Shown here: in pieces, positions 10,923 to 22,585 of the stretch | How the letters are laid out: each line of letters opens with the position of its first letter | Numbering within the stretch: the stretch's first letter is position 1 | Assembly (NCBI GenBank): GCA_025201365.1 | Contig: JAIXMF010000009.1 | Span: 372,001-436,000 of the forward strand | Source of the DNA: Syncephalis plumigaleata | Lineage: Eukaryota > Zoopagomycota > Zoopagomycetes > Zoopagales > Piptocephalidaceae | Length of the DNA: 64,000 bases | Direction: 5' to 3' | Program-made: the position numbers and the translations under genes | The notes under the pieces: generated by a model | The model's input: only the letters and a program-made list of their open reading frames with translations | Databases searched by the model: none | What the model was told of the DNA's origin: nothing

Positions 10923-13900
10923 CTAGTCTACATTAGATTGATCATGAACCAACTCGGCAAATCGATAGCCTTGAATACGTAACCAATTATCGGCTATTTT
11001 ACCCGAATAGAATAGTTCACTAATGAGCATTTTGATTGATTAGTTAATTAGTTAGCTATTATTGACTATTATCCAATTACCGTGCCGTGTAAACTTCGTT
11101 GATTACATCGCAAAGCATTTCACTTTGTCGTGTGTTCTCCAATGCAGAAGATAGACGATGTTGAATTTGCTCTAGTTGATTATAATCCTTGTTGTGAATG
11201 GTTTCTATATTAACAACACGTAGCAATTATTAGTAGTTGTAATTGATTAGTCGTCATTTAACACTTTGTATTGCAATTTACCTGTCAATAGTTTAACGGT
11301 AGGATATCGTGTTTCCCGATCTATTGCAGCCAGCTCTCCATGCTTATCTGCAAGTAATGGCAGTTGTAGAATCTGATTAACTAGCAAATACCATTCAAAT
11401 ATTAGCTTGCTATCATCTTAATGAAATCAATCACTCACCATGCAGTAGACTTGATTGTTGCAAATGAGCTATTAGCTGTTGTTGCTCAGTCTCTATGGCA
11501 TGCTGTTTGATGACTAAATAGAGAGTAGTATTAGTATTCCTATTCATTGATATATATATATATATATGTATATATCTTGTTGTACCTGTTGCACCTAGAC
11601 TACCCAGATAGTCTGGCATAAGTTGTAATGTCTACATGTAATTAGTCAGTGTCCATTAATCACGCAAGTTGCTTACTTGATAAGGTCTAAAATGGATGGC
11701 ATTGTAAAATTCAATAATGGCTGGATCAGTTTGTACACGATGATTCAGTAATGAGTTACGTAATTTCGATTGGATATCCTGTTGACTGTAACAAGTACAA
11801 TGAATTAGGTATGTCAAAATACTACACTGTCATCTAGTACTTGCTCATTTGTAGGTATTTGTATAATTTGACCACGCGTTATATCGGTGCTATTGAATAA
11901 CGAACACTCTTAGATAGGCAGCCCAGCAATCTTGTTCATGCTTAACAAGTAACGGGGCTAATGGTGCCGTTGTTTGCTGACAAATGGATGATGTCTATCA
12001 TTGTACGTTACACATAATAATAATAGCAATATATTACTCAACTAACCTGTAGACTCAGTTGGGATATTCGATCACGAAGTACGGTAGTAGCTTTTTGCAA
12101 TTGTTTTATCCATAAACGTCGCTGTGCCTTATTGTTATATGATTTGTGTTGGTATTAGCAAGTAGTATATAAGTAATTGTGTACAAGTATCATTACCAAT
12201 TTTCATCAAGTAGATTAATGACTTGCCCTCCATGGATTGTCTAGTTTCATCACTCGGATTGCGTGTAATGCTACTTGAATGATCCAGATATCTTGCTTGT
12301 AGTATTTTTATAGCCTTCTCCAATCCAGATATTCGTGTTGCACTTATGATCGTATTCTATTACCGTTGAATTAGTCAACTATCAATTATTGCTTGCTAAC
12401 TACACACCTTACTGTACTCGCACGTTTCTCATCTGGTATATGTTTGCTATTGCTTGACGTAATGCCGTTTCTCCTTGCGAGATATGATCAGTCAATTCTT
12501 TACTATCAGCTTCAAGACGTTTAATATCCGCGAACAGTTGAATATGTGCTTGTAGACGATCCTGATTATTCTTGTAAATACCATATCAACCCATTACTCA
12601 TTCATTCTTACCTCGATGGTTGCCCATAATGCTTTATATCCTTGTTCTTCCATTGCTTTTCTAGCATATATATATATTTATATATATGTGTGTGAATACA
12701 TGTAAGTTATTCGTTCATCATCATCATTCATTAGTATACCTCATTGCTTGTGCATCAATGGTAAATCAATACGTGCTATCCTATCCTTGACTGACTGACT
12801 CGATAGCTTGAGCATAAGTGCAATTGCCTTTAGTAGTATGACTGGATGTGTCGTATCGTAAAGTTCCTATGATTTACGATTATGTCATGGTAAATTAGCA
12901 TTCAATCCAACTAATAGTAACTAGTATTTACCTTGATTTGTATTAGCATGTGTTTCTGTGTTCCCTCATCAACTGCGGTATTTCTATCACATTTAATAAG
13001 GACTAATTAGTAACGGATATATACTAGTGTAGATCACTTACAATGAAAGATGTTGCTGAAATACTGGTTTCATTTGATTAATGACCATAAGTAGCTTTTT
13101 CTAAATAATCATTACTTAGCATACAACAGGATCATACATCTCTTGCAACTATGACTATTACTTACTTGTATCTCAATTATATCCGAATCACCACCATCTT
13201 TCAGTGTTGCCCTACTATTCAGATTGTCATTAGTATAGTAGCTCATCTAGAGTGTATATAATCTAATTACCGATTACATGCAAGTCGTGTCATTTTGGTC
13301 AAGGTAACGCTGTGATTATTCAATTCATTGATATTGATTGTGCCTGATAACGAAAACTACGCTTAAGTTGGATTCTATGCTGTACGCGTCTTATTTCTCC
13401 TCCAATATCTGCACTGCCTTCTCTAATTATCATATGGATAAGCCATTAGTGACATCTAAAATGCATATCGTCATCAACTACCTTTAGCATCAATCTTGTC
13501 CACCATCTCTTGACATCGTTGCTGCTGCATCTCCGTACGATGAGCTGCCTCATTCAATGCTTCGTTGTATTCCTTTCGCCTCTCCGCTAATCGAATATGC
13601 TCCGTGGAATACTGATCAAGTGGCAATTGATGCTTCTCATAGGCACTGTGAATATTTGATATACTTATGAGTAGTTTGTATATCATCTTACGATGTACTT
13701 ACCATTGAATTGCTTGTCGTATTTTGGCAACATATCTAATACATTTGAATATTCATTAGTTGTTTATCAATCAATCAATCAATCGATATTCACTTACGTG
13801 CGTGCAAATAGTCGTTCTCTTAAATGTTGCAACATAGGTGGTAGTGCACCTCGACATATTCTACACGCTATATGCATTAGTGATGGATTATTTCTCTTTT

Positions 13901-14177
13901 GTCAAATAGCTTACTCCTCAAGATTCTCTGGCTTCAGCGAGTCCTCTTCTTCTTCACTAGTCGCTTGACTTGTATTTATTAGTGTAGCATTCGGTTGATA
14001 GCCCAATTCCTGCGTTAACCACGCGTGTATTTGCTCAGCTAATTGAGTAGACGAGTTACCAGTATCATTAGTCGTTGTATCTGAACTACTACTCTTAGTT
14101 GCTATCGAGGATACTAGCGATGAGGTAGCGCGTGGTCTGCGCATAACAGTGGACCTTGCACTTGGTCGTGTTGTCAT
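10923..14177 (-). CDS. coiled-coil protein, probable augmin subunit HAUS5
   Basis: Augmin recruits gamma-tubulin to existing spindle microtubules. The gene has many short exons. Those placed with confidence are 13915-14177, 13798-13860, 13703-13735, 13482-13645 and, at the 3' end, 11081-11204 and 10923-11019. The N-terminus reads LAEQIHAWLTQELGYQP ... ICRGALPPMLQHLRERL ... TYVAKIRQAIQ. This is the order seen in HAUS5/AUG5 (helical start, CRG-x-L-x-P-x-L-x-F/H, then V-K-x-I-R). Long Glu/Gln/Arg-rich coiled coil follows (EKHQLPLDQYSTEHIRLAER). The end reads RELFYSGKIADNWLRIQGYR, which resembles the [20 protein letters not shown] end of human HAUS5. Middle exon limits are not resolved and at least one junction needs a frame correction. 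It could be another coiled-coil spindle protein. Confidence 0.5.
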
Positions 14178-14522
14178 GTCGCGTTAGTGTAGTAGTAGTA
14201 GTAGTAGTAGTTTTCTACGCGAGTAATCGTGACCAATATCGAGTAATAGCAAGTGAAACTAGAGGAGAAATGTAAACATACACACTCCAATTTATTTGCC
14301 CATTTTAGTTTGCTTGTTGTTCTACGGTATTCGATACTTTCATTATTTTCATTATCATTATTATTATTGCTATTAGTAACGTGCATCTCTAGTATATGAG
14401 TGGTATTGCGTTTTCCCGCTACTTCTGTTCTATCATCGTCTAGACCGCTGTGTATTTCTTCATTCTTCTTACCTTCCGCTGCTGTTTCAACTTGACCCGT
14501 GAATACTGCATACTACTCGATA
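14178..14522. promoter_or_regulatory. divergent promoter region with a TAG trinucleotide repeat
   Basis: Lies between the HAUS5-like and centrin-like starts. A TAG microsatellite lies at about 14187-14209. Asn-rich minus-strand translation at 14174-14386 is a low-complexity artefact. Confidence 0.4.
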
Positions 14523-15326
14523 TGGCCTCATCTAGTAATCGAATGAGTACAAGCTCCGAATCACGTACACCATCACCGCCAAGGTAAGCAAGGGTACGAG
14601 GAAGATCGACAAGAGTCCTAGTCCCTTTCCGGGATTGGCTCATGCGCAAGCATCTCGACTATCACTGACCGCGGAGGAAATGGAGGATATTCGGGAGGTG
14701 TTTGAGATATTCGACTCGGATAAGGATGGCATGCTCAATGAAATTGAACTACGGGTAAGCAGCGACAGTATTGATGATGCTACATTGTAATTAACCATGG
14801 CTGTTGTTATTGCGTAGACGGCATTTCGAGCACTTAGTCTACCGCTTAGACCATCGGAAATAGCTCGTATATTATCTAAAGCAGGGAAACGATCCGATAA
14901 GTCGCCTGAAACACTCGTTAGTTACAAGGATTTTCAACATTATGGTAGGTAATCATTACTATTACTATAATCGTTACAGCTATTAGCGTACTGATACAAT
15001 TCAATGAATGTAGCTACTCATTTTGTACTTCGTAAATCACCGGAATATCATATTCAAGATGCCTACCGTTTATTTGACATCGATGGTAAGGGTGGTATCA
15101 CGGCCGATGACTTGCAACGAGTAGCCATGGAACTGGGTCAAAGTGTTGACGAGGCAGAATTTCATCGTATGATTCAAGAGTTTGATAAAGATGGCGATGG
15201 CAAAGGTAATCGTGTGATATAGCAAGATATCCTAACTAATTAATAACCAATATGATATCACTATTGCTATGAGTAGTAACGGAAATGGAGTTTGCAAATA
15301 TCTTACAACCAGGAGCAGGAGATTGA
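14523..15326 (+). CDS. centrin/caltractin-like EF-hand protein (Cdc31 type)
   Basis: A calcium-binding protein expected at the spindle pole body or in nuclear pore/mRNA export complexes. Exons 14523-14754, 14818-14944, 15014-15205 and 15277-15326. The first EF-hand is preceded by LTAEEMEDIREVFEIFDSDK, the standard centrin opening. The second is degenerate (LSKAGKRSDKSPETL). The third is FDIDGKGGITADDL and the fourth FDKDGDGKVTEMEF. The N-terminus is Ser/Pro/Lys-rich. ATG 14523 is not in frame with the EF-hands unless the GG at 14583-14584 is GGG, which gives SPPRVSKGTRKIDKSP. The exon lengths sum to one base over a multiple of three, one base off frame in agreement with this. Weakly acidic spacing in EF2 suggests it does not bind calcium. 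Confidence 0.85.
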
Positions 15327-15620
15327 TACACTGAGATATATATATATACTGATATCGATATTTGATTGTATAGTGATGAGATTTAAATTAGAAATAAACT
15401 AGTATGATTTGTATTAATTTATCATCGATCCTTATTTGATTGTAATGACGATGCAAGTATTGATATGAAGTCAACTATCGATTGCCATCGTATTTTGTGT
15501 AATCTATTAGCGCATTATATAAGGTAAAATGAGTAATGAAAATAATTGAGCGTTTTCTTAGAATTTATTTCTTTTTTATTATTGCCCGTCAATTAGCTGA
15601 GGGTAATTGAGTCATTTGCA
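15327..15620. other. intergenic spacer and AsnRS promoter
   Basis: AT-rich and without recognised features; it lies between two genes in tandem orientation. Confidence 0.4.
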
Positions 15621-17200
15621 ATGTTGCTGGCTAGTCATACTTACACGAGAATGCTGCTACCGGTGGTGAAACGACGATTCTACTCGTCTGCTCGTGTGTC
15701 ATGGGGAGACCGGACAATTCGTCAAATACTACGCGAACGACAAGCCGGGGAAAAGACGCGCGTGCAAGGTTGGATTCGTTCGGTACGCGTACAGAAAAAC
15801 CAGACATTTATCGATATCAATGATGGCAGTACAACCAAGGGAATACAAGCTGTTGCCGAACAGTCTATACCTAGACTGAGTGCAGGTTGTGCAGTTCAAG
15901 TGGACGGTCAATTGGTAGATAGTCCGGGACGTGAACAATCATTGGAGTTATCCGCCAAGCATATCAATGTCATTGGAGAATGTGATGCTGAGGTAAATGA
16001 CTAACAGTAGTAGTAGCAGTAATGGCAATATGCATCTAATGAATGTAATAGCTTTATCCATTACAAAAGAAACGACATACATTTGAATATCTACGTGATT
16101 GGCCACATCTACGAGCGAGAACACGTACACTAGGTGCGATATTACGCACGCGTAATGAAACAATTCAAGGATTCCATGTGTTCTTTCAGGTACTAGATTG
16201 AATATCAGTGTCATGCTATTACTCACGTTCACTTTGTTAGAATAATGATTTTCTACAAATTAACACGCCTATACTAACAGCACACGACTGTGAAGGTGGT
16301 GGCGAGGTATTTCGTGTAATGTCGAATGCAAACAGTACAGCTGACCATGCATCCACTCACGGTAAGGATAGCAACGAGTTTTTCGGTCGACCCGTCTACT
16401 TGACCGTATCGGGTCAGCTTCATTTGGAGGCAATGGCAATGGCGGCATCCCGTGTCTACACGTTGAGTCCGGCATTTCGTGCTGAACCATCGCAAACATC
16501 ACGACATCTAGCCGAGTTCTGGATGCTAGAGGCAGAGGTGTCATTTATCAATGAACTCGATCAGCTGATGGATTTATGCGAGTCATGTATCGTGACTACC
16601 ACTAGACGATTACGCGATCGATTGCCTGATGAACTGGCATTGTTCACCCGTTGGATTGATCCTAATCTAGCGGAGCGTATTCGACTGCTATCCAATGATG
16701 ATGATAAATCCTATGCACGTATCACGTATACTAAAGCGATTGAAGTACTACAACAAGCATCGACCACGTTTAAATTCGCACCAGTATGGGGTGCATCACT
16801 TCAAAGTGAACATGAACAATATCTGGCGGATCAGTATTGTCGTTCACCGGTATTCGTCACTCATTATCCGGCATCGATAAAACCGTTCTACATGTCAGTA
16901 GACGCACCAGATAGCGGGAAATCAACGGTAGCATGTATGGATTTATTGATTCCAGGTGTGGGAGAACTAGTGGGAGGAAGTCTACGCGAGAATAACGAGA
17001 CAACGCTGAAAACACGTATGACGGCAGCCGGTGTAGATCCGGTGGAGCATGCGTGGTATTTGGAATTGCGCAAGTTCGGTGGTGCACCTCATGGTGGATT
17101 CGGACTAGGATTGGAACGCTATCTACGAGCGATTACTGGAATGAACAGCATCAAGGATTTAATACCGATGCCACGAGCCATTGGTCAATGTCAAGCCTAA
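15621..17200 (+). CDS. mitochondrial asparaginyl-tRNA synthetase
   Basis: Charges mitochondrial tRNA-Asn; class IIb synthetase of the Slm5/NARS2 type. Exons 15621-15992, 16052-16189 and 16241-17200 give 489 residues. An Arg-rich, Ser-rich presequence ([15 protein letters not shown]) is followed by the OB-fold anticodon-binding domain ([20 protein letters not shown]). Next come class II motif 1 ([20 protein letters not shown], with [10 protein letters not shown]), motif 2 ([28 protein letters not shown]) and motif 3 ([16 protein letters not shown]). Length and motif order are complete. Its stop lies only six bases from the stop of the convergent fructosamine kinase gene, so the two transcripts must overlap or end in each other. 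Confidence 0.95.
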
Positions 17201-17206
17201 TAATCG

Positions 17207-18511
17207 CTAGTGGTATTCACTCAATAGTTGTCTCATCAATCGAATAGCACCATCACGATACGTCGTACTATTCATTATTATGTAATGATTCAGCTGATGA
17301 TATAGCTCGTACAATTTCTGCCGTCGATTATATCCTTGATTAGGAGGGAAGGCCTGGTTGTATATTTCATAAAAATCTATAATAAACAATGCTAATGAAC
17401 AACTAGTGGCTAATAGTGTACACTCGAGTCATTACCATTAGATAGACCGCCAACATATTGATAATGCCAAACTCTGCTTCATGATGACCCTACTTGCATA
17501 GTTAGTGATGATATTGGTAGGGATAACTAGCACTGACTATACACCTACAAAATACATGGCAGGATCGTATATTATTGCCTCGCCTGTATCAGTTCGAATA
17601 CCCCAATTACCACTCCCTAATAGATGGATTGATATTAGATAATAGAAGATAATAGTAATGCTACTTGCTACTTGCATAGTCACCATGAATTAGACTAGGC
17701 GTAATGGATGTGTCATCGCCAATGATCTGCGGTACCATTTCATGAGTGCTGTCCTAGTCCGTTAGTTGTTTATCGTGTTTAAGCATGGTAAGCAATGGTT
17801 GAAGACGTTGATCCCGCCAGAATGTCGACCAACTACCAGGCCATGCCTTATTCGTCTGTGGTGTAGTGCCACAGAAAGTGGTACATGGAAATCCATAGTG
17901 ACGTGTATACACATTACTCTTATTTGACGTAATGTGGAATTCATCTAGATTAAGTTCGTTGATCTGTGCTATCAATGGATCACTACTATCGAACGATGTG
18001 ATGGCACTGATTCGATGTAACTCCACGAGACGATGAGCCAGCTTGCGCTATCCTCAATGGTTATCGAATAGAAGGGATGACCAGATTGTTTACTTGCCTG
18101 TGCATTCGCATCATGTCGACTGGACATCTCGACATACTCCATAACGAGATAGGCGCCTCGACCGTTGTCTAGTGTGCCATATAGCATGGGTTGCGGTGCA
18201 AATCCCTTGATTGCATGATTAATCAACGAAAGCGACAAATACTCGGCTTGAAACATCGATAACGCATTGTCTCCTTGTTGTATCTATGGCGTAATTAATT
18301 ATTAATTCGATCGTTATCATGAATGAATAGCAGTTTGATAAAAAAAGCAAAAGAAAGTAGCTTGTACCTTTACAAAGAACACGCCTTGATCTGTTTCGTA
18401 TCGACAAGTATCGCTAATACATCCGCCACTAATGCTCGATACTTTATGTACAATGGTGCAGTAACCGTGTTGTTGAAGTGCTACCACAATCGATGGATTT
18501 GGTTTTACCAT
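17207..18511 (-). CDS. fructosamine-3-kinase family protein
   Basis: Phosphorylates sugars attached to protein lysines (ketosamines), which destabilises the adduct and repairs glycation. The gene is split into several exons. Recognisable pieces in order are SISGGCISDTCRYETDQGVF, FVKVQ (nucleotide-binding lysine), MFQAEYLSLSLINHA, ATP-pocket GRGAYLVMEYVEM, WPGSWSTFWRDQRLQPLLTM, the catalytic loop LIHGDLWSGNWG, the metal-binding YDPAMYFGGHHEAEFGI and the end MRQLLSEYH. Exon limits inside were not fully fixed. The Cys and Gly of the P-loop-like SGGCIS region are kept, as in FN3K proteins. The start MVKPNPSIVVALQQHG is the best in-frame Met. Confidence 0.88.
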
Positions 18512-18747
18512 TGTTAAAAATGTGATAATAAAGCAATCAAGTGTAAATGTTCTATAGAAGATAACAAGACACAATATACAACTATTTATACCGTCATTGA
18601 TAGAGTATTCGAACAAAGGGGTATGCAATGCGATATGATTCGTACATGTATTGGTTAATCATGTGTTTATTGTACTGAACGAATAAATGTTAAGGAACCA
18701 TCATCATGGTGTAATATGGTACATGCACATAGAATATACGTAAACAT

Positions 18748-19137
18748 CTACGTGAAATTGCTTGTTCGACCACATTTACGACATTCTCTATGGCGCAGTA
18801 ATACTATACTTAATAAACCGAACGGAAATAGGAATAGAGACAGGAGAATACATGGAATTAAATAGATACACGTCCAGCAATGTGGTCGTCCATCAACACA
18901 TAGGTGATCATTAGGACGAGGTGCGTCAATCATGTAATACGTCATCGGTGACAATTGATGCGAGGACATGAGTGCTACACGATTGACATAGGGCGAGGAC
19001 GATGCTGTCGGTAATGGTGCCGGTGCGTGTATCAATAGCGGTTTAGCCGCTACCTTCCTCGGTGGATGATAGGGTGTAGTCCATATTGACTGAGTATCAG
19101 ATGAATTGGATTTTGGATAGAGGATAGGATACTCCAT
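18748..19137 (-). CDS. BRI3-like small membrane protein
   Basis: Single-exon ORF of 129 residues from the first ATG (MEYPILYPKSNSS). The N-terminal half is Pro/Ser-rich and cytosolic-like. The C-terminal half has CxxC-type cysteines before the membrane segment (HCWTCIYLIPCILLSLFLFP), the FPFG motif, then RHRECRKCGRTSNFT. This Cys pair / hydrophobic helix / CxxCG layout matches the BRI3 (brain protein I3) family, related in design to LITAF-like monotopic proteins of endosomes and lysosomes. Cellular role in fungi is unknown. There is no intron, and the gene follows the kinase gene in tandem by about 240 bp. Confidence 0.75.
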   Translation of the reverse strand: MEYPILYPKSNSSDTQSIWTTPYHPPRKVAAKPLLIHAPAPLPTASSSPYVNRVALMSSHQLSPMTYYMIDAPRPNDHLCVDGRPHCWTCIYLIPCILLSLFLFPFGLLSIVLLRHRECRKCGRTSNFT

Positions 19138-19730
19138 TGTAGAGATCAATGAGATCTACTAGACTAGCACACGATATACGTACGTATGAATGTATATATG
19201 AATGAATGAATTAATGGATAGTAGAAAGAACAAGAACTAGTATTGCTTCGCTTATGTCTTTCGTCTTTTTGATTTAATTTGTCTACAATCAGCCAGTTTG
19301 ATACGAATAATAATGATAAGAGTCGAGTTATAGAACACGAGAACATGAACACAGATATATAAAGAGATAGAGTGGCATTTTGTATTTCCATACGGAACCA
19401 ATAACCAATGCTGACAATGTGAAGAGACGATGATTTCTTGGCATTGCCAAGAGTTCCATCTTTGATCATCATCATCGTCATTTGCTAATCAACTTCTAAC
19501 ACTGATACAAATAAACACGACCTTGTTTCTTGTTTTATTATATCATAAGAATAGCCATACTACCAATAACGGAACTGCGACAAGAAAGTATACCATCGTA
19601 ATAGCTTCGCATATATAAGCATTTTATAGATGTAACGATAAAATTGGATAATGTTAAAAGACATGCGTATTTGCTACTAAAATGAAGTAAATATTGTCGT
19701 GCGTGCGTGTGTGTATGTCCTTCTTGTTGA
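19138..19730. other. intergenic region between the BRI3-like gene and SmD1
   Basis: Tandem minus-strand genes flank this interval, so it holds the BRI3-like promoter and the SmD1 3' UTR. A 105-codon minus-strand ORF (19164-19481) has no motif and no splice context. An ATGA repeat occurs at about 19190-19215. Confidence 0.45.
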
Positions 19731-20386
19731 TTAACCACGACCACGTCCACGTCCACGACCACCACCGCGACCACCACGGGGACCACCACGTCCACGACCA
19801 CGGCCACGACCTACTGCATCTATTAACGAACAAGAACATACGAGAGATAATGTTAATGAATCTGTATATATGCATATATATATATATCAATCTATTTATG
19901 CTTACCGCCATCCTTCTTCTTCTTTGACTTGGCTTTAGGTGAATCATCCACTAGTAGCGTGTCTAGTGGTAGACTGTCCGGTAGGATAAAGTAGCGAATA
20001 TTATTACCACGAATACTTAGCGTGTCCAGACTGACAGGATCGCGATTCTTCACCGTCATCTTGACCATTTTCAAGTGTGTATTCATACTCATATCCACAC
20101 CTGCCAATAAGCGCATAAGTATAGTGCACTGATTCGTAATAGATTCTTATGGATCTACTCGAATACTCACCTGTAATAGTACCGTGCACCACTGTACCGT
20201 TCTTCAATTCGATGGTTACCACCTCATTGCTCAACTTCATCAAAAATCTACAATATAGATCATGAATAAATATGCATTCTATTTAGCGATCTTTCCAGTA
20301 TAGTTATACTATCTACTATATGTAGAAGTGTAATTTGACGTTAACAATAACAGGATAGACGTGTTCACTTACCTGACCAGCTTCAT
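19731..20386 (-). CDS. small nuclear ribonucleoprotein SmD1
   Basis: Core protein of the heptameric Sm ring on spliceosomal U snRNAs. Exons (transcript order) 20373-20386, 20171-20247, 19906-20100 and 19731-19813 give 122 residues. Exon 1 is only 14 nt and encodes MKLVR; the junction yields [20 protein letters not shown]. Sm1 and Sm2 motifs are intact ([40 protein letters not shown]). The C-terminus is the usual RG-rich tail ([19 protein letters not shown]...), a target of symmetric arginine methylation in the family. It is divergent from the Spc19 gene. Confidence 0.97.
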
Positions 20387-20633
20387 GATGTCGGGAAATA
20401 CGCGTACTGAACGAAAATCAACCGGAACTACGCTAATAGAATGAAATTGGGATGGATGCCACAACGGATACAACACTAAATGATGCAAATTTATGCATTT
20501 GTTCTGTTTGCCTAGGTGGAATGAGAGCTGCACATAAATAAATAAATAATATCGCGACTTTACCTTGCATCTATCTATCTATCTGTTCTTTCTCTCTCTC
20601 TTTCTATCCTCACTCACTTACTATTCGTTAAAC
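20387..20633. promoter_or_regulatory. bidirectional promoter region, SmD1 / SPC19
   Basis: A 247 bp divergent interval containing an AAATA repeat (about 20537-20550) and a CT-rich tract (about 20570-20610) just upstream of the Spc19 ATG. Confidence 0.4.
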
Positions 20634-22224
20634 ATGAATGAACAACTCGAGGGCTGTATCTCACGTTTACAGGAGATGAATGACGCGGTAACTAGACTAG
20701 ACATAAACAAGAATACACGCGTTAAATATATATTTATATTGTTAGTTACAAGTATGTACGCAAACACTTCAAACGGCTACACAGGACTTTCCTCGATTGC
20801 GAATGGTGTCCGCGTTACAACGAGTATGTAGTAAAAGTCATTGACGGAACTAGTAATAACACTTGTATTAGAACTATGAGTTTGTTACGGAGAAAGAGAT
20901 GCGAGCTGCTAAAGATCAAGTGGCCGACCAAGTAGAACCGCAAATGATCAATCTAATTAGTAAAGCAGAGGATATTCTTTGTGCTTTGGAGAAGGAACGC
21001 GATGAAATTGCCACCAAGGTAATGGTGGTGTAGATAGCAATCAATCGATGACTACTATATACTAATGCTATCAATGATCATTCAGCTTAATGAACCGGTG
21101 CACGAGGAGCAAGCAACACCGAGTAAGCGTACACCGGTTGCAAAGCCTGGTGCACCAAAGTTGATAGCTATTCAGCGAAAGAAGGATGCACTGATACGTA
21201 AAGCAACGAAACTTCGCAAGGAATTACAACGCAAAGTAATTGATTTCCAAGTATTATTTATACAATGCTAACGTGGTATAGGAACGAGAAATGAACGAGG
21301 CATTTGAAAAGAGTGAACAGGTAATAATTACATTTGAATGATAAATATCTATGCATATAACGTGAGACTAATCTACGATGACGCTAGACGGATGACAAAT
21401 CAATGAAAGATGATGACAGTACACCGGAGACTAGACAGAAGAATGCCGGTCATTATGAGGAATTGAACGAGGAATATAAGCTACTCGCTAAAGCACTAAG
21501 TAACCGACAAGCCGCGTTGGAGGCAGAACGAGCGTTGAAAGCCAAACAAGCAGAGGAAGCTAAAGCTGCATCGGCCGTACAACCAGCAATTAGTAAGTAC
21601 ACGCTTAATTGTTGCATTAACTGACGTGTACTTACTGCATTCTAGATTGGACTCATAAACTAAAGGTCTATCAACAGCAATTGTTGTGGCTCAATCAGAA
21701 TATCAATAATGGAGAAGGTAAGCTAATGAATATCGCTATTGCTTAATAGTAACAATAATGACTGTAGTATTACCTGGTAATGAAGTAATGGAATTGAAGA
21801 AGACGCTTGATACGGAACTACAAGAGGTAAACTGCAAACTGATACTAATCGAATATACACTGACTAATAGATGACAAACAATAATAATATTAGATGCGGT
21901 CAATTGAAAGTGTCGCAGCCAAGGAGAAGCATGCATTGGCGATTAGGCAGTGTAAAGCACTAGTGAAGCTATTCTATCCACAACGATCCATTGGTAATAC
22001 GATGGGTCGACTACTTGAATTACTACTTGAGACGAGTAATCGACAAGTTACAATGCGTGCCTTGGAAGAGGTAAACTAAAGAGTGAACAATGACATAACA
22101 TGAACAGCAAGTGATAACTTGAATGATTGAACTAGGAATTCCCGCCGGCTAGAGAATCACGTCATGGATTGAACAGGCAATTAGTTGGTTAAAGGAGCTG
22201 GGACTAGTGGCAACACGTAAATAA
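20634..22224 (+). CDS. SPC19: DASH/Dam1 complex subunit Spc19 with an extended C-terminus
   Basis: The DASH complex forms rings that couple kinetochores to microtubules. Exons: 20634-20687, 20746-20823, 20872-21018, 21086-21235, 21282-21320, 21388-21592, 21646-21717, 21768-21826, 21894-22070 and 22136 onward. The N-terminal ~95 residues fit Spc19: EQLEGCISRLQEMNDALQVC, ATQDFPRLRMVSALQR, YEFVTEKEM, VEPQMINLISKAEDILCALE. The remaining ~250 residues are coiled coil (LIRKATKLRKELQRK, EELNEEYKLLAKALSNRQAA). The end resembles a winged helix (RSIGNTMGRLLELLLETSNR, then SWIEQAISWLKELGLVATRK in a shifted frame). As written, the frame stops at 22190-22192; one extra base near 22150-22165 would carry it to the stop at 22222-22224. 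Typical Spc19 is 70-170 residues. A second gene fused to the first remains possible. Confidence 0.7.
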
Positions 22225-22585
22225 CCGAGGCTTACGACGATATACTTGCTGGTGATGAGCTTTTATATATTGAATTCACTAGTGGAAGTGCGTCACTGGT
22301 ATAGACTACTTTTTATTAAAGGATTGATACACATTGTAAACACTAATTGTATAGGATGCATAACTGAATATATGAAGATAGAATAACAAGTTAAATTGTA
22401 AGCAATCATGTATCAAACTAAATCTAATAGTTCTTACGATAAACACAAACTAGTGCCATTACCTATTACTTCCTTATACTCATGATTCTATGAGATTATA
22501 TCTGATGATGATGATGATGATGATGATGATGTAGAAATAGGAGCAATAGGCATACCATGAAGGTAAAGTGTAACACTCGATGATA
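22225..22585. repeat. convergent spacer with a GAT trinucleotide repeat
   Basis: A (GAT)n microsatellite occupies about 22503-22532. The rest is AT-rich 3' flank of two convergent genes, with no other feature. Confidence 0.7.

Noticed and set aside
19164-19481. 105-codon minus-strand ORF between BRI3-like and SmD1
   Set aside because: Mixed hydrophobic/basic composition without a family pattern and no matching splice sites.
19694-19927. His/Asp-rich plus-strand ORF
   Set aside because: Antisense of the SmD1 RG tail.
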